DNA of 20,289 nt, taken from positions 54,406 through 74,694 of the forward strand of contig NWUY0300003249.1 of assembly GCA_004151065.3 (NCBI GenBank), in the 5' to 3' direction. Each line of letters starts with the position of its first letter. Positions within the stretch are counted from its first letter, which is position 1. Of this stretch, positions 11,846 through 20,289 are shown one piece after another. Below the pieces are notes generated by a model, which made no database searches, had not been told where the DNA came from, and saw nothing but the letters and a program-made list of their open reading frames with translations. The position numbers and the translations under genes were made by a program. The stretch is from Larix sibirica (taxonomy: Eukaryota > Streptophyta > Pinopsida > Pinales > Pinaceae).

Positions 11846-12504
11846 TAAGCATCATCAAGGGAGACATTGCCCTAGGGAGAACCCAAGGCATTAACTTGGA
11901 TGTTGGAGACCTCGAGAGAGCCCAAGGAATTGAAGTTGGCCTAGGGAGACCCCAAGGCATAAACATGGAAATCATGGGCAAGGCAACCCACTCGAACACA
12001 AGCCTTTGATGGGGAGTAACATGGCACTCCCTTATAGGCACCTTCTTCGAGATCAACCATGCGAATAGGGTAAGTGGCAAGCCGTAGGAAAGGGTTCACG
12101 AAATAATTAATGGGTTTAATGTCCGAAGTGATAGTGGCATTAAGGCCACGGCATAGTTAATACATTTCTTCATGCGCTCGATTCAGACTTGCACAAGCGA
12201 GGCCTCGATATTTGAAAAGGGAGGCAGAAAACCAAATTCGATGGACGAAAGTGAGAATTGGGGGAATTATTTACTTGATAGTCGCACAGAGGAAGAAAAT
12301 CTCCACCAAGACCTGTTTGCATTTGGTCTTGTCGTTCCAGAGTGGAACAATTTCCCTTCTCCTTGCATTCATTGCACAGCAGGATCGGAAAATGAGTTTG
12401 AATCCCCCCCCTTTGAATTTCGTGTGAGCTCTCTCTGGTCGTTTTCTCTCGATCATTCAGATTGGTCAAGTGTTAAGGATTGTGAGAGTCTTCCTCTAGC
12501 TTGA
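11842..12504 (+). pseudogene. Degraded C-terminal extension after RNase H
   Basis: Frame 1 stays mostly open for about 220 codons after the RNase H frame ends, with a few stops (for example TGA near 12008 and TAG near 12085). It then has a clear 110-codon stretch at 12172-12504 ending in TGA. The first part has internal repetition: GRTQGIN and GRPQGIN, and GDLERAQGIEVG. The composition is acidic and Ser-rich, and no known domain is recognised. Its place between RNase H and the coiled coil suggests it is the element's own C-terminal region, now decayed. Confidence 0.45.
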
Positions 12505-12526
12505 AGCACTTCTTCTCACGCTGAAA

Positions 12527-12882
12527 ATGGATAAACCATGCCCTCCTAGCGAGAAATTTACGCAAGCTTCATAGGGTATTTGGAAGATTTTAAACGAATG
12601 TTGTGGGTCGTCCATGAAAGGATCGGGGGAGTGCATCAGAAAATTGCCACCCTGATAGAGGAAGCTCGCTACAACGATAACAACATTGCTTGCTTGGAGT
12701 CTCGAATTGATGACTTAGACGACAATATGCGTGAGCAAATTGCCTTAATGGATGAGGTCATGAAGGATTTGAAGCAGCTGCTGATTATGAATCACTATAG
12801 CCATTGTCAAGCATCTCCCTCAAATGAAGATAGGACCATGGATGAAGCCTCAGTAATTCAACCACTTCGAGGACATTATTAA
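12527..12882 (+). pseudogene. Coiled-coil segment at the end of retroposon 1
   Basis: An ATG at 12527 opens MDKPCPPSEKF in frame 2, which hits TAG after about 15 codons; frame 1 then continues open to TAA at 12882. The frame 1 part is rich in heptad-like spacing of Ile/Leu/Val (IGGVHQKIATLIEE, IACLESRIDDLDDN, IALMDEVMKDLKQLL), typical of a coiled coil of about 70 residues. The function is unknown; self-association is the usual role of such segments. The frame change between the ATG and the coiled coil suggests decay by a small indel. Confidence 0.55.
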
Positions 12883-13175
12883 CTGGCATGAAAAATTATG
12901 TGAAAGATATGATGGTTTTGTTTAAATTCCTATATTAGTATGTTTTTTTGTGTCCTTTTTTGTAATAAGTTCTTCAAGATATATAACACGCATGGTATAG
13001 AAACATATGAGAAAACTATTGGTAACATTTTGTACTCAACAAAGAATTATATGGAAAGAACTCTACAAGAAATTGTTAGAATTTTGAAGACTATAGCTCT
13101 CTAAAGAATAGCTGTGCTTAGTTGTTAATATCAATTCTTTTAAGTTTCTGTTCAAAAAAATTTAACATCGAAAGG

Positions 13176-13345
13176 CATTAAATTTCTTGAGGGGTGACCT
13201 CTTTTTCTAATACTTAAAAAGATTGAGATTAAAAATATTTACACCTAAAGAAATTTTATCTCTCGGTTTAAGATGGATTTATATTGGTTTTATTTTTTTT
13301 AAACTTTATGTAAAATTTAAAAATGATTAGAATTATGATGTCTAA
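13176..13345. repeat. Diverged relative of the foldback element at 10631-11036
   Basis: The stretch repeats the core and right half of the 10631-11036 element: aatttcttgagg, a T/A-rich loop, ttacacctaaagaaatt, ggtttaagatggattta and ggttttatttttttt. The left part is not obvious. Retroposon 1 is inserted immediately before it, with one target duplication copy touching it. Confidence 0.75.
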
Positions 13346-14330
13346 TAGTTTTATTTTGATTTTTGTTATTGCCAAGTGAGCATTACCCACTTTACATGAC
13401 CATCTCTCTCATAATGAGTTGTACCCATTTATGTGACATCATCTCCCCCATTCTAAATTGTACCCACTTACTTGACAACATCTCGCCCCACCAGCCTAAA
13501 AACTCTCTTTTTCAAAACTGTCCTAAAACATATTACAACCATCCAACAAAACCAAAAACAACAATTAACCCTTCTAACATAAATCACTTATTTCCAAAAA
13601 CAATATTAATAAAAACAAACTAAAAAGATAAAAAAAATTCTAGGACGAGTATTTTGAATGAACTTCACAATTAAAATCTGTATTTTCTTTTAAAAAATCA
13701 CAATTTTAAACTTTTAACTATATATATTATTTTTATTTTTATTGATAAACTAAAATCGTCTTAAAAAAAATCTGGTGTCTTCCAAAACAAGCATACCCCA
13801 ACATCTAACTAAACCATTAACTTAAAAATTAAAATATTTTTATATTTTTTAATTGAAACGTTGCCACCAACCCAATTAAAAAAAACAAAAAACGAAAAGA
13901 AAAAGCCCTATCGAGTCAAATGCCCCATTTCTTTAGGTGCCCAAATTGCCAATACCCGATAGGCTGTCATCGGTGTACAAATTTATCTCCATCTGACAGA
14001 TGGTTTGAAATTCTTGAATCTTGTTTCCACTCACATTCCGTCTCTGGAATTTCATGGATAAAACCCATTTCCTCAATAAACAATTGATGAGGAATACTTC
14101 AAAACACCTTTAGTGGGTAGCTAGTGGTTGGCGTCCGCTGTTGACTTGGGGAAAAGGAAATGTTATGCAAACCAATTAAGTGTGAAGGAAGAATCCATTA
14201 CAGGCAGGCATCGATGTATGAATAAATCAAATGAATGAATGATTCAACGTGTTGAATGTGTGGATTCCGTGTGTTCCATTATCTCAGTACCAATATCAAT
14301 CCCTCTACGGATTGACCTTTTCTAACACTG
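13346..14330. other. Intergenic DNA upstream of the two-exon gene, with a short tandem repeat
   Basis: A roughly 38-bp unit is repeated about three times at 13383-13492, each with a tacccac or tacccat box followed by tgac and catctc. The rest, 13500-13900, is A-rich and poor in G. From about 13900 the composition is more balanced, which may mark the promoter region of the gene at 14488. Confidence 0.55.
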
Positions 14331-14331
14331 T

Positions 14332-14341
14332 TCTATATTTA
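14332..14341 (+). promoter_or_regulatory. Possible TATA box
   Basis: The sequence tctatattta lies about 150 bp before the ATG at 14488. It is the best TATA-like match in the upstream region, but there is no second element to confirm it. If the tandem acceptor-like sites at 14380 and 14424 are used, transcription would have to start further upstream. Confidence 0.25.
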
Positions 14342-14368
14342 AGGATTCAGGAGGACATTTGATCTCAT

Positions 14369-14430
14369 ATTGCTTTACAGGTTTTGTTGTGGTGGTGGTA
14401 ATCGAACATTTCATTGCTTTACAGGTTTTG
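14369..14430 (+). repeat. Duplicated acceptor-like block in the 5' leader
   Basis: The phrase attgctttacaggttttg occurs twice, 44 bp apart, with the AGs at 14380 and 14424. Each looks like a good 3' splice site (pyrimidine-rich, then acag). They could be alternative acceptors of a 5' UTR intron, or merely a small duplication. Confidence 0.4.
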
Positions 14431-14487
14431 ATTTGTGGTACTGGTATTCCAACATTCAGAAGTCAGTCAATTCTGAGGTGAAAGATC

Positions 14488-15912
14488 ATGTGTCCCTTGC
14501 GCATCATTTTGGTGTTTCTTTCGGGCTTGGTGGCTGGATACTTTGCTTGGCAAACGTTCCGCACCAAGGAAGACGAAGCCCAAAACCCACCTCAAATCGA
14601 TTCAAACACAGAAGATGCAGCCTCCCACAAATTGGGACTCTTCAGAAAGGTATCTATGGAAAAATCCTATGTATTCTTTTCAGACATCCATATCTTACTA
14701 GGACATACCCATCTGATGCCAAAAAAGTCATTCATTTCAGACATTGATGCCTTAGTAGCACAATCCCATCTAAACCCAAGCCTGATATGCATTCCTCTGG
14801 GCTTTGCAAGCCCGAAATGCATATTAAGTCCAGGTTGAGATGGGTTTGTGCTAGTATTCATATTCAATGCACATAATACATTGTTTGGATTTAATGCGCC
14901 ATTTTACACATGGGAGGATCACCCTCATGAGCACTGTAGACTGCACCTTGCTTTACTTGGTGCAACTTGCACAGGCCCATCTTAACCTGGGTCTGATATG
15001 CACCTAGATGTTGAGGAGCTTGAGGTTGGAAATTTTGATTTGCTATGCAGGCCCCTTGAGTGAACTTGAGATATGCATCCTCAGGCTTCGCAATATCTAG
15101 TTGTGTACCAGACCTGGGTTTAGACGGGTCTGTGCTAGTGACCATATTCAATCCAACTAATTCACTGCAGTCTAATATGCACCTTAATGTTGTATATCTC
15201 AAAGTTCAATATTTGATATGTCAACCATTTGTGTGAAATTAAGATATGCATCCTTGAGCTTCACAATCTCAAGGTGCATGTTAGACCTGGGTTCAGATGG
15301 GTCTGTGCTAGTGTCCATATACAATGCATTATTTAAATTCAACACATCACACACATACACAGTTCAGTTCATGGATCATCATCACCCCCACCCAGGGTAT
15401 AGAATGAGTGAACATTATCCAGCCTGCTGGGCAGCATTCAATGCTGCGCAGCAGGAATGCTGCGGCAGCAGGCTGGATAATGTTCGCCTATACAACACAT
15501 CTTGCTTTTCTTAGTACAATAAAGATGTGTCTCTGCTAGTGTTCATATTCAATGCATCATTAAACACATGCATGCACACATGGGACTTGATGGTTCACCT
15601 CCACAGGCTATAGTTTGTGCTCTTCTTTTGTTGATGCAATAAAGATGGGTCTTTGCTAGGGTCCATATTCAATGTTCGCAGTACACTGTTATACATTCAA
15701 TGAATTGCTACACACGTGGGCACACACACAAAGGGGTTGTATGGATCACCCTTAACAAAGCTCTTACGGTGTTTTTCTTATTTTGTTGGGGAATTGTGCT
15801 GCAGGTTCTTGCAGTAATTGTTTCAGCATTTTGGACATTTGTGGAGATGGCAAGTGGAAGATACTTGTGGCAGAACTTGGTCAATCACAACCACAAAACA
15901 AATAACAGTTAA
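14488..15912 (+). CDS. Small plant membrane-anchored protein, 'methyltransferase-related' family, two exons
   Basis: Exon 1 (14488-14649) and exon 2 (15805-15912) join in phase 0 to give 89 residues. The donor is AAG|gtatct and the acceptor is gctgcag|GTT. Residues 5-20 are strongly hydrophobic (MCPLRIILVFLSGLVAGYF), suggesting a signal anchor. An acidic, polar middle follows (residues 27-48), then a hydrophobic helix and the conserved signature FWTFVEMASGRYLW, with a short polar tail. From memory, this start and this ending mark a plant-specific family labelled methyltransferase-related, although nothing in so short a protein resembles a methyltransferase fold. The real function is unknown. 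Reading through the donor gives a longer frame in intron sequence, but it lacks the family C-terminus. Confidence 0.82.
14784..15345. repeat. Repeat array in the intron, period about 175 bp
   Basis: Blocks starting gatatgca occur at 14784, 15070 and 15243. Each runs into an agacctggg- or gtccaggt-type phrase and then gatgggt..gtgctagt..catat..caatg. Blocks ctgatatgcacct (14993) and ctaatatgcacct (15172) have offset 179. Copies are diverged by roughly a fifth to a quarter. Confidence 0.75.
15410..15485. repeat. GC-rich 76-nt hairpin
   Basis: Perfect 20-bp arms lie at 15410-15429 (gaacattatccagcctgctg) and 15466-15485. An inner perfect 9-bp pair, gcagcattc (15431-15439) and gaatgctgc (15455-15463), extends the stem, leaving a 15-nt loop. 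It interrupts the repeat-rich intron of the small membrane protein gene. The high GC contrasts with its surroundings. Confidence 0.93.
15524..15675. repeat. Two further copies of the intron repeat core
   Basis: The core gatgggt-ttgctag-gtccatattcaatg recurs at 15524 and 15644, each preceded by caataaa. With those at 14839, 15123 and 15296 this makes five copies of the core in one 1155-bp intron. Confidence 0.75.
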
Positions 15913-17571
15913 ATCCTCAAGGCTGTATTGGAGGAAAATGCATATTTCTTTAACTTGTTGTCTCAATGCTATTTGTCTCAGCATTGTAATGTATGTAATG
16001 TTTCTTTTTTGAGCACGACAGAGTTTCTGTCTATTGTTTGGTGAGAGGTTCCATCATGTTCTGAAATCTCATGATTGAATGCACTTATAATAAAGCTGTC
16101 AAACTCAGACATCATGTTGTTGATGAGAAATGTAATAGTATCATGTGCTATATATGTGTAAGCTTGTCTATTAGAGAGACCATGCAATCCAAAATTTCTA
16201 CAGCAAAGAAAGTTGAAGGCTTGAAGCTGATTGTCCTGGTAACCCCAAATTAAACATACAGGGAATGACTTAATAGTTAGGTCAATTAATGGTCTTTAAT
16301 TCCAATTGGAGCTTATGTACCCCATGTATTTTGTTGGAATGGACTCCTGTAAATGATAAATTTCAGCATAAAAAAGTCTATAAAAATGTCCATGTAGTTA
16401 CATTTTAGAGGCTTTATTTTCTGCATCGAGCATCTGCGATCATCAAGGAGAATATCAGTTACTAACAGTTAACAATTTACATGTTGATCATGCATAATTC
16501 AGGTCAAATGTCTTATTGCAGGAAGTAGTCCTTTGATGATAATAACATTTGAAATTTTTTTATATGACCATCATTAGTAAGAACTTAAGAATATACTACA
16601 GGAAAATACATTACATTTTAAGAATGGTACTAGGAGCTTCATAAATTAAACATCATTGATGCAAGATGAGAGATGCAGTTACATTATATTATAAATAAGT
16701 AGAAAATGTATAAGAATACAAACTCTGCTTATGTGAAAGGGAAATATCAAATAGGTAAATGATTAAACTTCACCTTTGTAACACTTGCAATTGGCGATAA
16801 GTAAACAGGCTTTGACATATAGTTAAAATATTGCTTTGCAATGTGCATAAACTAGCTGGACAATATCTTCTTGTGAAGCAAAATAGAGAATTGCAAGTCT
16901 GCCCTCTATGTCAATTTGAGAACCAGTGTCATAGCACTTTCTAAGAATATTGTTTATATCATCCATATCATTACCACTGTTTTGAGTCCCACTGAATTCA
17001 GTTCTGAATCTGAAAACATCTTAGACTAGGACATATTAGTTTTAAGGTACAAGGTTGATCAATTTTTATTTGGAATTTCAGATCACTCTTTATTCGTTTG
17101 AATTAAGGTCAGACTATGTATGGGTTTGCAGACCAATCAACTGGTCCAATAGGGTCAGGGGCAGATTGTGTATACATGGCCCCATTTGAAGGTGCAAAGA
17201 GCTCATTCAATTAGTCGTATCTGTATTAATGAATCTAATTTTCTCTGAGTACAGGCTAATTTGTGACTCGCCTAGAAGGGTGTCTACCCTCAGGGAAGGA
17301 ATGCAAGTTTACAGATTGCATAGCTAGGCTGTAGCATTTTACATCCATAACAATCTGTGAGTCTGTTCACATAAATTACAGAAATTAGGACTCTGATATT
17401 GTTTCTGTTGAATATTATTGTGTATAGATGTGAAGATTAGGCTCTTTAACTCAGCCCAGCTGATAGTTATAGTGGTATTAGTGTATTAGGTTTTCCACCT
17501 ACCTTGATTTAACTTTGTTAACATTGGTTTTTTGCTTTTTTAAAAAATGGTAAGAACCATTCAAGAAAATT
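15913..17571. other. 3' UTR and intergenic DNA, no gene seen
   Basis: The stop at 15912 is followed by a likely 3' UTR; tgtaatgtatgtaatg near 15984-15999 could serve as a loose plant poly(A) region. From about 16020 to 17571 I see only short chance frames on both strands and no repeat or RNA gene that I can support. Confidence 0.45.
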
Positions 17572-17646
17572 GTGGTACACCACAGTTGCAGGTCAGAATA
17601 TGTAAGTTTCTTTAAAAATACATTAATTGAGTGGTGTGTACTGAAG

Positions 17647-18173
17647 ATGGAGGGGTGGCTGGTGCAGGGGGTAATCCTAGACCCCAAAGAAAATCAACAA
17701 ATCAAGTTTGCTTGGGCATTGGGAAGACCTACAAAAAATGAATCAGAGGCCCTTGCTGCCCACTGTGGTCTTGAAATTTACAGGAGCTTAATCAAGGGGA
17801 AGTTATTGGTATTTCCTATTGGGGACTCAGCGATTATCATTTGCACTCTGAGATTTGATCTTTCCCCTAGATCCCCTAGCCTAACTAGTATATTTCAGAG
17901 GGCTATTCTGCTGCTAAATCCTTCCAAGCAATATCATTTATGCAAGTTAAAAGGCATCTGAATGAGGAAGCCAATAAATAGCTAACAGCGGGGCTTGAGA
18001 ATTGGAAGCTTGCTAGTGGAAATGGATCAATGCCCAGGAGAGCACCAGATTCGCTCAATACTGTGATTAGTTGCATGTCTCCATGGTCTGGAGGGGACCC
18101 TAGATGGGCTTCTTCACTCAACAAGAAGGTGGTGTTTTATGACGTCTCATTGGGTGTTTTTTCAAGGTATTAA
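17647..18173 (+). pseudogene. RNase H-like domain remnant 2 (retroelement)
   Basis: Frame 1 encodes GVILDPKENQ, FAWALGRPTKNESEALAA (Glu of the catalytic set kept) and the acidic motif IGDSAII (Asp codon at 17824). A frameshift between about 17900 and 17935 moves coding to frame 3, which continues FMQVKRHLNEEANK, a TAG at 17979, then a tail ending SLGVFSRY and TAA at 18171. The ADKLA-type final motif reads ANK-stop, so a catalytic Asp is lost and the copy is inactive. The domain is related to the one at 11441 but is clearly a different lineage. Confidence 0.82.
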
Positions 18174-19006
18174 ATCCACAGGAGAGGTATTAGCTCTTTC
18201 ATCTTTGTCTTGAGTGAATTCCTGTTTAGGTCATCTCTCCAGATGTGTCTGGCTTGTTTGTGTATCAAGTTTGTGCTCTCTGGAAGCTGCTAGCCATGGA
18301 GTGTTGTGTGTGTTTCCCAGCGATGGTCAGAGATGTCAATGATATTTATAGTTATGTTGAGGCTTGATCGGTGGAATTGGAATCTATGAAAGGTGCTTTG
18401 GCTGCCGCCATTGGGAAATCCGAGTCCTGGGGCATAATTCAAGGTTAAATACACTGAACTGGAGAAGGAAAAAGATCACCTACACATTGAAGCTGCAAAA
18501 CATATATTGGGCCTTAGGGACTGGGAAAAGGAATCAGCAGCAGCTATATCTGTGCTCAGAAGTCGTATGAATGCTACAGATGCCTCATTCTCTCCATGTC
18601 AAGAGTCGAGACCTCAAGCAACTGCTTCCCCGCGTGAAATCTTCCAGCCCCAGATATGCCTCTGGTTAGCTCCTCCAGCCACAGCTTGGACAATGCTTCT
18701 CAGAACTCAGGGGCCACCTCCAGTCAGGACACCAGAACCTTGAGGTTAAATTGATTCTCTTTCAAAAAAAATCTATGCAGTATTTCTGCTTTTTTTTATG
18801 TTGGGACAGTTTTTCAGAAGATGCTCCTGCAAGTTTTGTATCAGGCATTTTAGCTTGCTTTTGGACATGTTTCCATCTGATATTTTGCCCTTCCAGTGCC
18901 CTAGAAGTTTGGTGTTATATACAGTTGTATACATACTGAGGTTGTCCAGGTAAAGCCGTAGCCTATTTTGTTTTCAATATAATACATCCATTACTGTTAA
19001 AAAAAA
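17652..19006 (+). mobile_element. LINE-like retroposon insertion 2 (RNase H, coiled coil, A-tail), 5' truncated
   Basis: A perfect 11-bp direct repeat, ctgaagatgga, lies at 17641-17651 and 19008-19018. The insert begins in RNase H coding sequence and ends in an A-run at 18999-19006. Its order parallels insertion 1: RNase H remnant, variable segment, coiled coil with stop at 18743, then about 255 bp of 3' UTR containing a caatataatac box near the end. A second A-run at 18765-18772 could be an alternative end, but no matching repeat was found for it. Confidence 0.68.
18329..18743 (+). pseudogene. Coiled-coil segment at the end of retroposon 2
   Basis: Frame 2 (18329-18445) gives RDVNDIYSYVEA, a TGA, then VELESMKGALAAAIGKS; after a frameshift, frame 3 (18456-18743) gives ELEKEKDHLHIEAAKHILG, WEKESAAAISVLRSRM and a Pro/Gln-rich tail ending in TGA. 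The alternating charged and Leu/Ile/Ala pattern indicates a coiled coil. Placement just before the 3' UTR matches the coiled coil of retroposon 1, although the sequences are not closely alike. Confidence 0.5.
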
Positions 19007-19013
19007 TCTGAAG

Positions 19014-19745
19014 ATGGAAGAGGGCTATCAAGCAGAAGGTCTCGATTCTGGACAGTTATGCAGTAAAGCTATATGAGCTGCAGCTGTAAGAGCTGACATT
19101 AAGGGGGAAATGTCCAGGAAAGGCTATGAAACCTACAGACTCATCCATGAGCCCCATCTCCTTGGACGAAAAGGCTATGGCATGAGATGCCAAATTGCAA
19201 TATATTATATAACAACCATCCAATTTAGGCCCTATTTCAAAAGATGTCACTGGGAAGATTCAGTTAGGAAATCTGATAGCGAGATGTTCAACCAAGCTCT
19301 TACATCATGACATATGAGCTTTGAAAGTTTGAACAATAGGGAAAACAAGATTAAGATTACTTCACATAACGGCATCTATGAAGCAAATCTCAAACTTAGT
19401 CAGTTGTTCACAGGCTTAGTCAATTATACACATATGAGAGAAAAAATAGATTCTTTCAAATGAAGAAGGGAATACAACTGGTATCTCTCACTACATCCAA
19501 AAATGTGCTCCATATACCCAAAAATGTGCTATTTTCTCTCTGACACTGATAGAATTTGGCAAAGAAACCAGGAGAGGCTGTCAATTATTATGCAGACAGA
19601 ACCACAACCCTTGGACTGGAGATGGGAATTGCATTCAATAAAATGGCAAAAACTTTGTCATGGGTCTCAGGAACAAAATCAAGGACATGAACATGGGTCC
19701 CTGGCAAAAGACTCCCTGCTAATGGCATGGACATTAGGACCATAG
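19014..19745 (+). pseudogene. Unrecognised, nearly open 243-codon frame with three stops
   Basis: Frame 3 runs from an ATG at 19014 to TAG at 19743, interrupted only by TGA at 19074, 19308 and 19461. In DNA of this composition many more stops would be expected by chance, so an old coding sequence is plausible. Readable parts include MSRKGYETYRLIHEP, LSDTDRIWQRNQERL and WRWELHSIKWQKL. I recognise no family. It begins at the right-hand repeat of retroposon 2, and the left-hand repeat carries the same Leu-Lys-Met-Glu codons. A chance low-stop stretch remains possible. Confidence 0.35.
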
Positions 19746-20289
19746 TTTGAAACTACCCATGTGAGTATTTTTTTGGTACCTCCTTACCTCATACAAAACT
19801 GTTTGGTACACCAAAATACATAGCTCTAGTTAAACTCTTCATGGATTTAAGACAAGTGTGTTTAGGTTTTTAGGTGACTGAGCAGTCAGGGTTTCTTGCT
19901 AAATTCTGGACCATGTATTAATTCTAGAATTATGTGCTGAAATCTGAAATTACATATGATATTTGAATTTCATATATTGTTTAAATTTGAAATTCCAATT
20001 GGTCTCAAGTTTATTTGTATTGAAGTCTGATTTATAATGATATTAGTTTTAACTTTTGTTTTATTGTTCTCTGACATTATTTCAGTACATGTATTGAGTC
20101 TTGACATAATTTGCTGTACTTTTCTTTCTATTAGAGGTTTTGGGCTGTATTTGCTTATACTCGTGGGTTCCCTTTCCTGCCTTATAATTACAGGCCTGCT
20201 TACACAGTTATGATCACCACCAGTTAAGGGCACAACAAAGCCAACAGATGGTAGTAATGTGTTAAAGTTAATGCAGCTGCGAGACCCAT
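19746..20289. other. AT-rich end of window, no gene supported
   Basis: 19746-20130 is T-rich and intron-like. The last 80 bases are less AT-rich, and a short frame (VKGTTKPTDGSNVLKLM) runs off the edge after an acceptor-like caccaccag. It is too short to call an exon. Confidence 0.4.

Larger units (their letters stand above)
11445..13159 (+). mobile_element. LINE-like retroposon insertion 1 (RNase H, extension, coiled coil, A-tail), 5' truncated
   Basis: A 16-bp duplication flanks the insert: atttaacattgaaagg at 11429-11444 and atttaacatcgaaagg at 13160-13175, with one mismatch. The insert ends in an A-run (13154-13160) and starts abruptly in RNase H coding sequence, both marks of target-primed reverse transcription with 5' truncation. 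The order is RNase H remnant, degraded extension, coiled-coil segment with stop at 12882, then about 271 bp of 3' UTR. No reverse transcriptase is present in the copy. Confidence 0.8.

Noticed and set aside
12170-12469. 99-codon minus-strand frame
   Set aside because: It overlaps the plus-strand extension of retroposon 1, which continues the element's own coding direction; the minus frame is most likely a shadow.
13363-13623. 86-codon frame rich in Asn, Pro and Thr
   Set aside because: It is a product of the 38-bp tandem repeat and the following G-poor DNA; the composition explains the lack of stops.
14667-15202. Minus-strand frames of 66 and 103 codons inside the intron
   Set aside because: They are translations of the intron repeat module, repeat the same phrases and have no domain.
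18744-18772. Earlier end of retroposon 2 at the A-run 18765-18772
   Set aside because: No copy of the sequence after this run was found near the 5' boundary, whereas the run at 18999 is followed by an exact 11-bp match to the 5' flank.
20211-20289. Possible exon running off the window edge after an acceptor-like site
   Set aside because: Only about 26 codons are open and no family is recognised, so chance is a sufficient explanation.

Overview
The window looks like nuclear DNA from a land plant. It is AT-rich, sparse in genes and crowded with decayed retroposons, short foldback elements and local duplications. Two plant genes with introns are recognisable, both on the + strand. The repeat load and the LINE types suggest a large genome such as a gymnosperm or fern. 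That placement is inference, because the proteins alone do not fix the lineage.

Layout: 1-674 has no gene. 675-2910 is a decayed non-LTR (LINE) reverse transcriptase copy, and a probable C-terminus and 3' tail of a LINE lie at 4221-4640, separated from it by about 1.3 kb of unrelated AT-rich DNA. 4641-6588 has no exon I can support but carries a 236/237-bp tandem duplication. 6589-7603 holds the last four coding exons of RPT3 (26S proteasome ATPase subunit, also called 6B), with an intact frame, a C-terminal HbYX motif and one GC-AG intron. The Walker A half of the protein is not visible anywhere upstream in the window.

7604-11440 is intergenic. It holds an unrecognised 168-codon minus-strand frame, a 191-bp hairpin element, several AT-rich direct duplications and a 406-bp MITE-like foldback. 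11445-13159 is a LINE-like insertion flanked by a 16-bp target duplication. It holds an RNase H remnant, a long degraded extension, a coiled-coil segment, a 3' UTR and an A-tail. It landed beside a diverged relative of the foldback element.

14488-15912 is a two-exon gene for an 89-residue plant protein with an N-terminal membrane segment and a conserved MASGRYLW motif (the family usually labelled 'methyltransferase-related'). Its 1155-bp intron is built from repeats and contains a GC-rich 76-nt hairpin. 17652-19006 is a second LINE-like insertion with the same layout as the first: RNase H, coiled coil, 3' UTR, A-tail and a direct repeat at both ends. The two copies begin at the homologous G-rich codons of RNase H. 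19014-19745 is an unrecognised, nearly open frame, and the remainder has no gene.

The two genes have unrelated jobs (protein degradation and an uncharacterised membrane protein), and nothing suggests they are co-regulated. The most unusual signal is the pair of RNase H plus coiled-coil retroposons with matching 5' ends.
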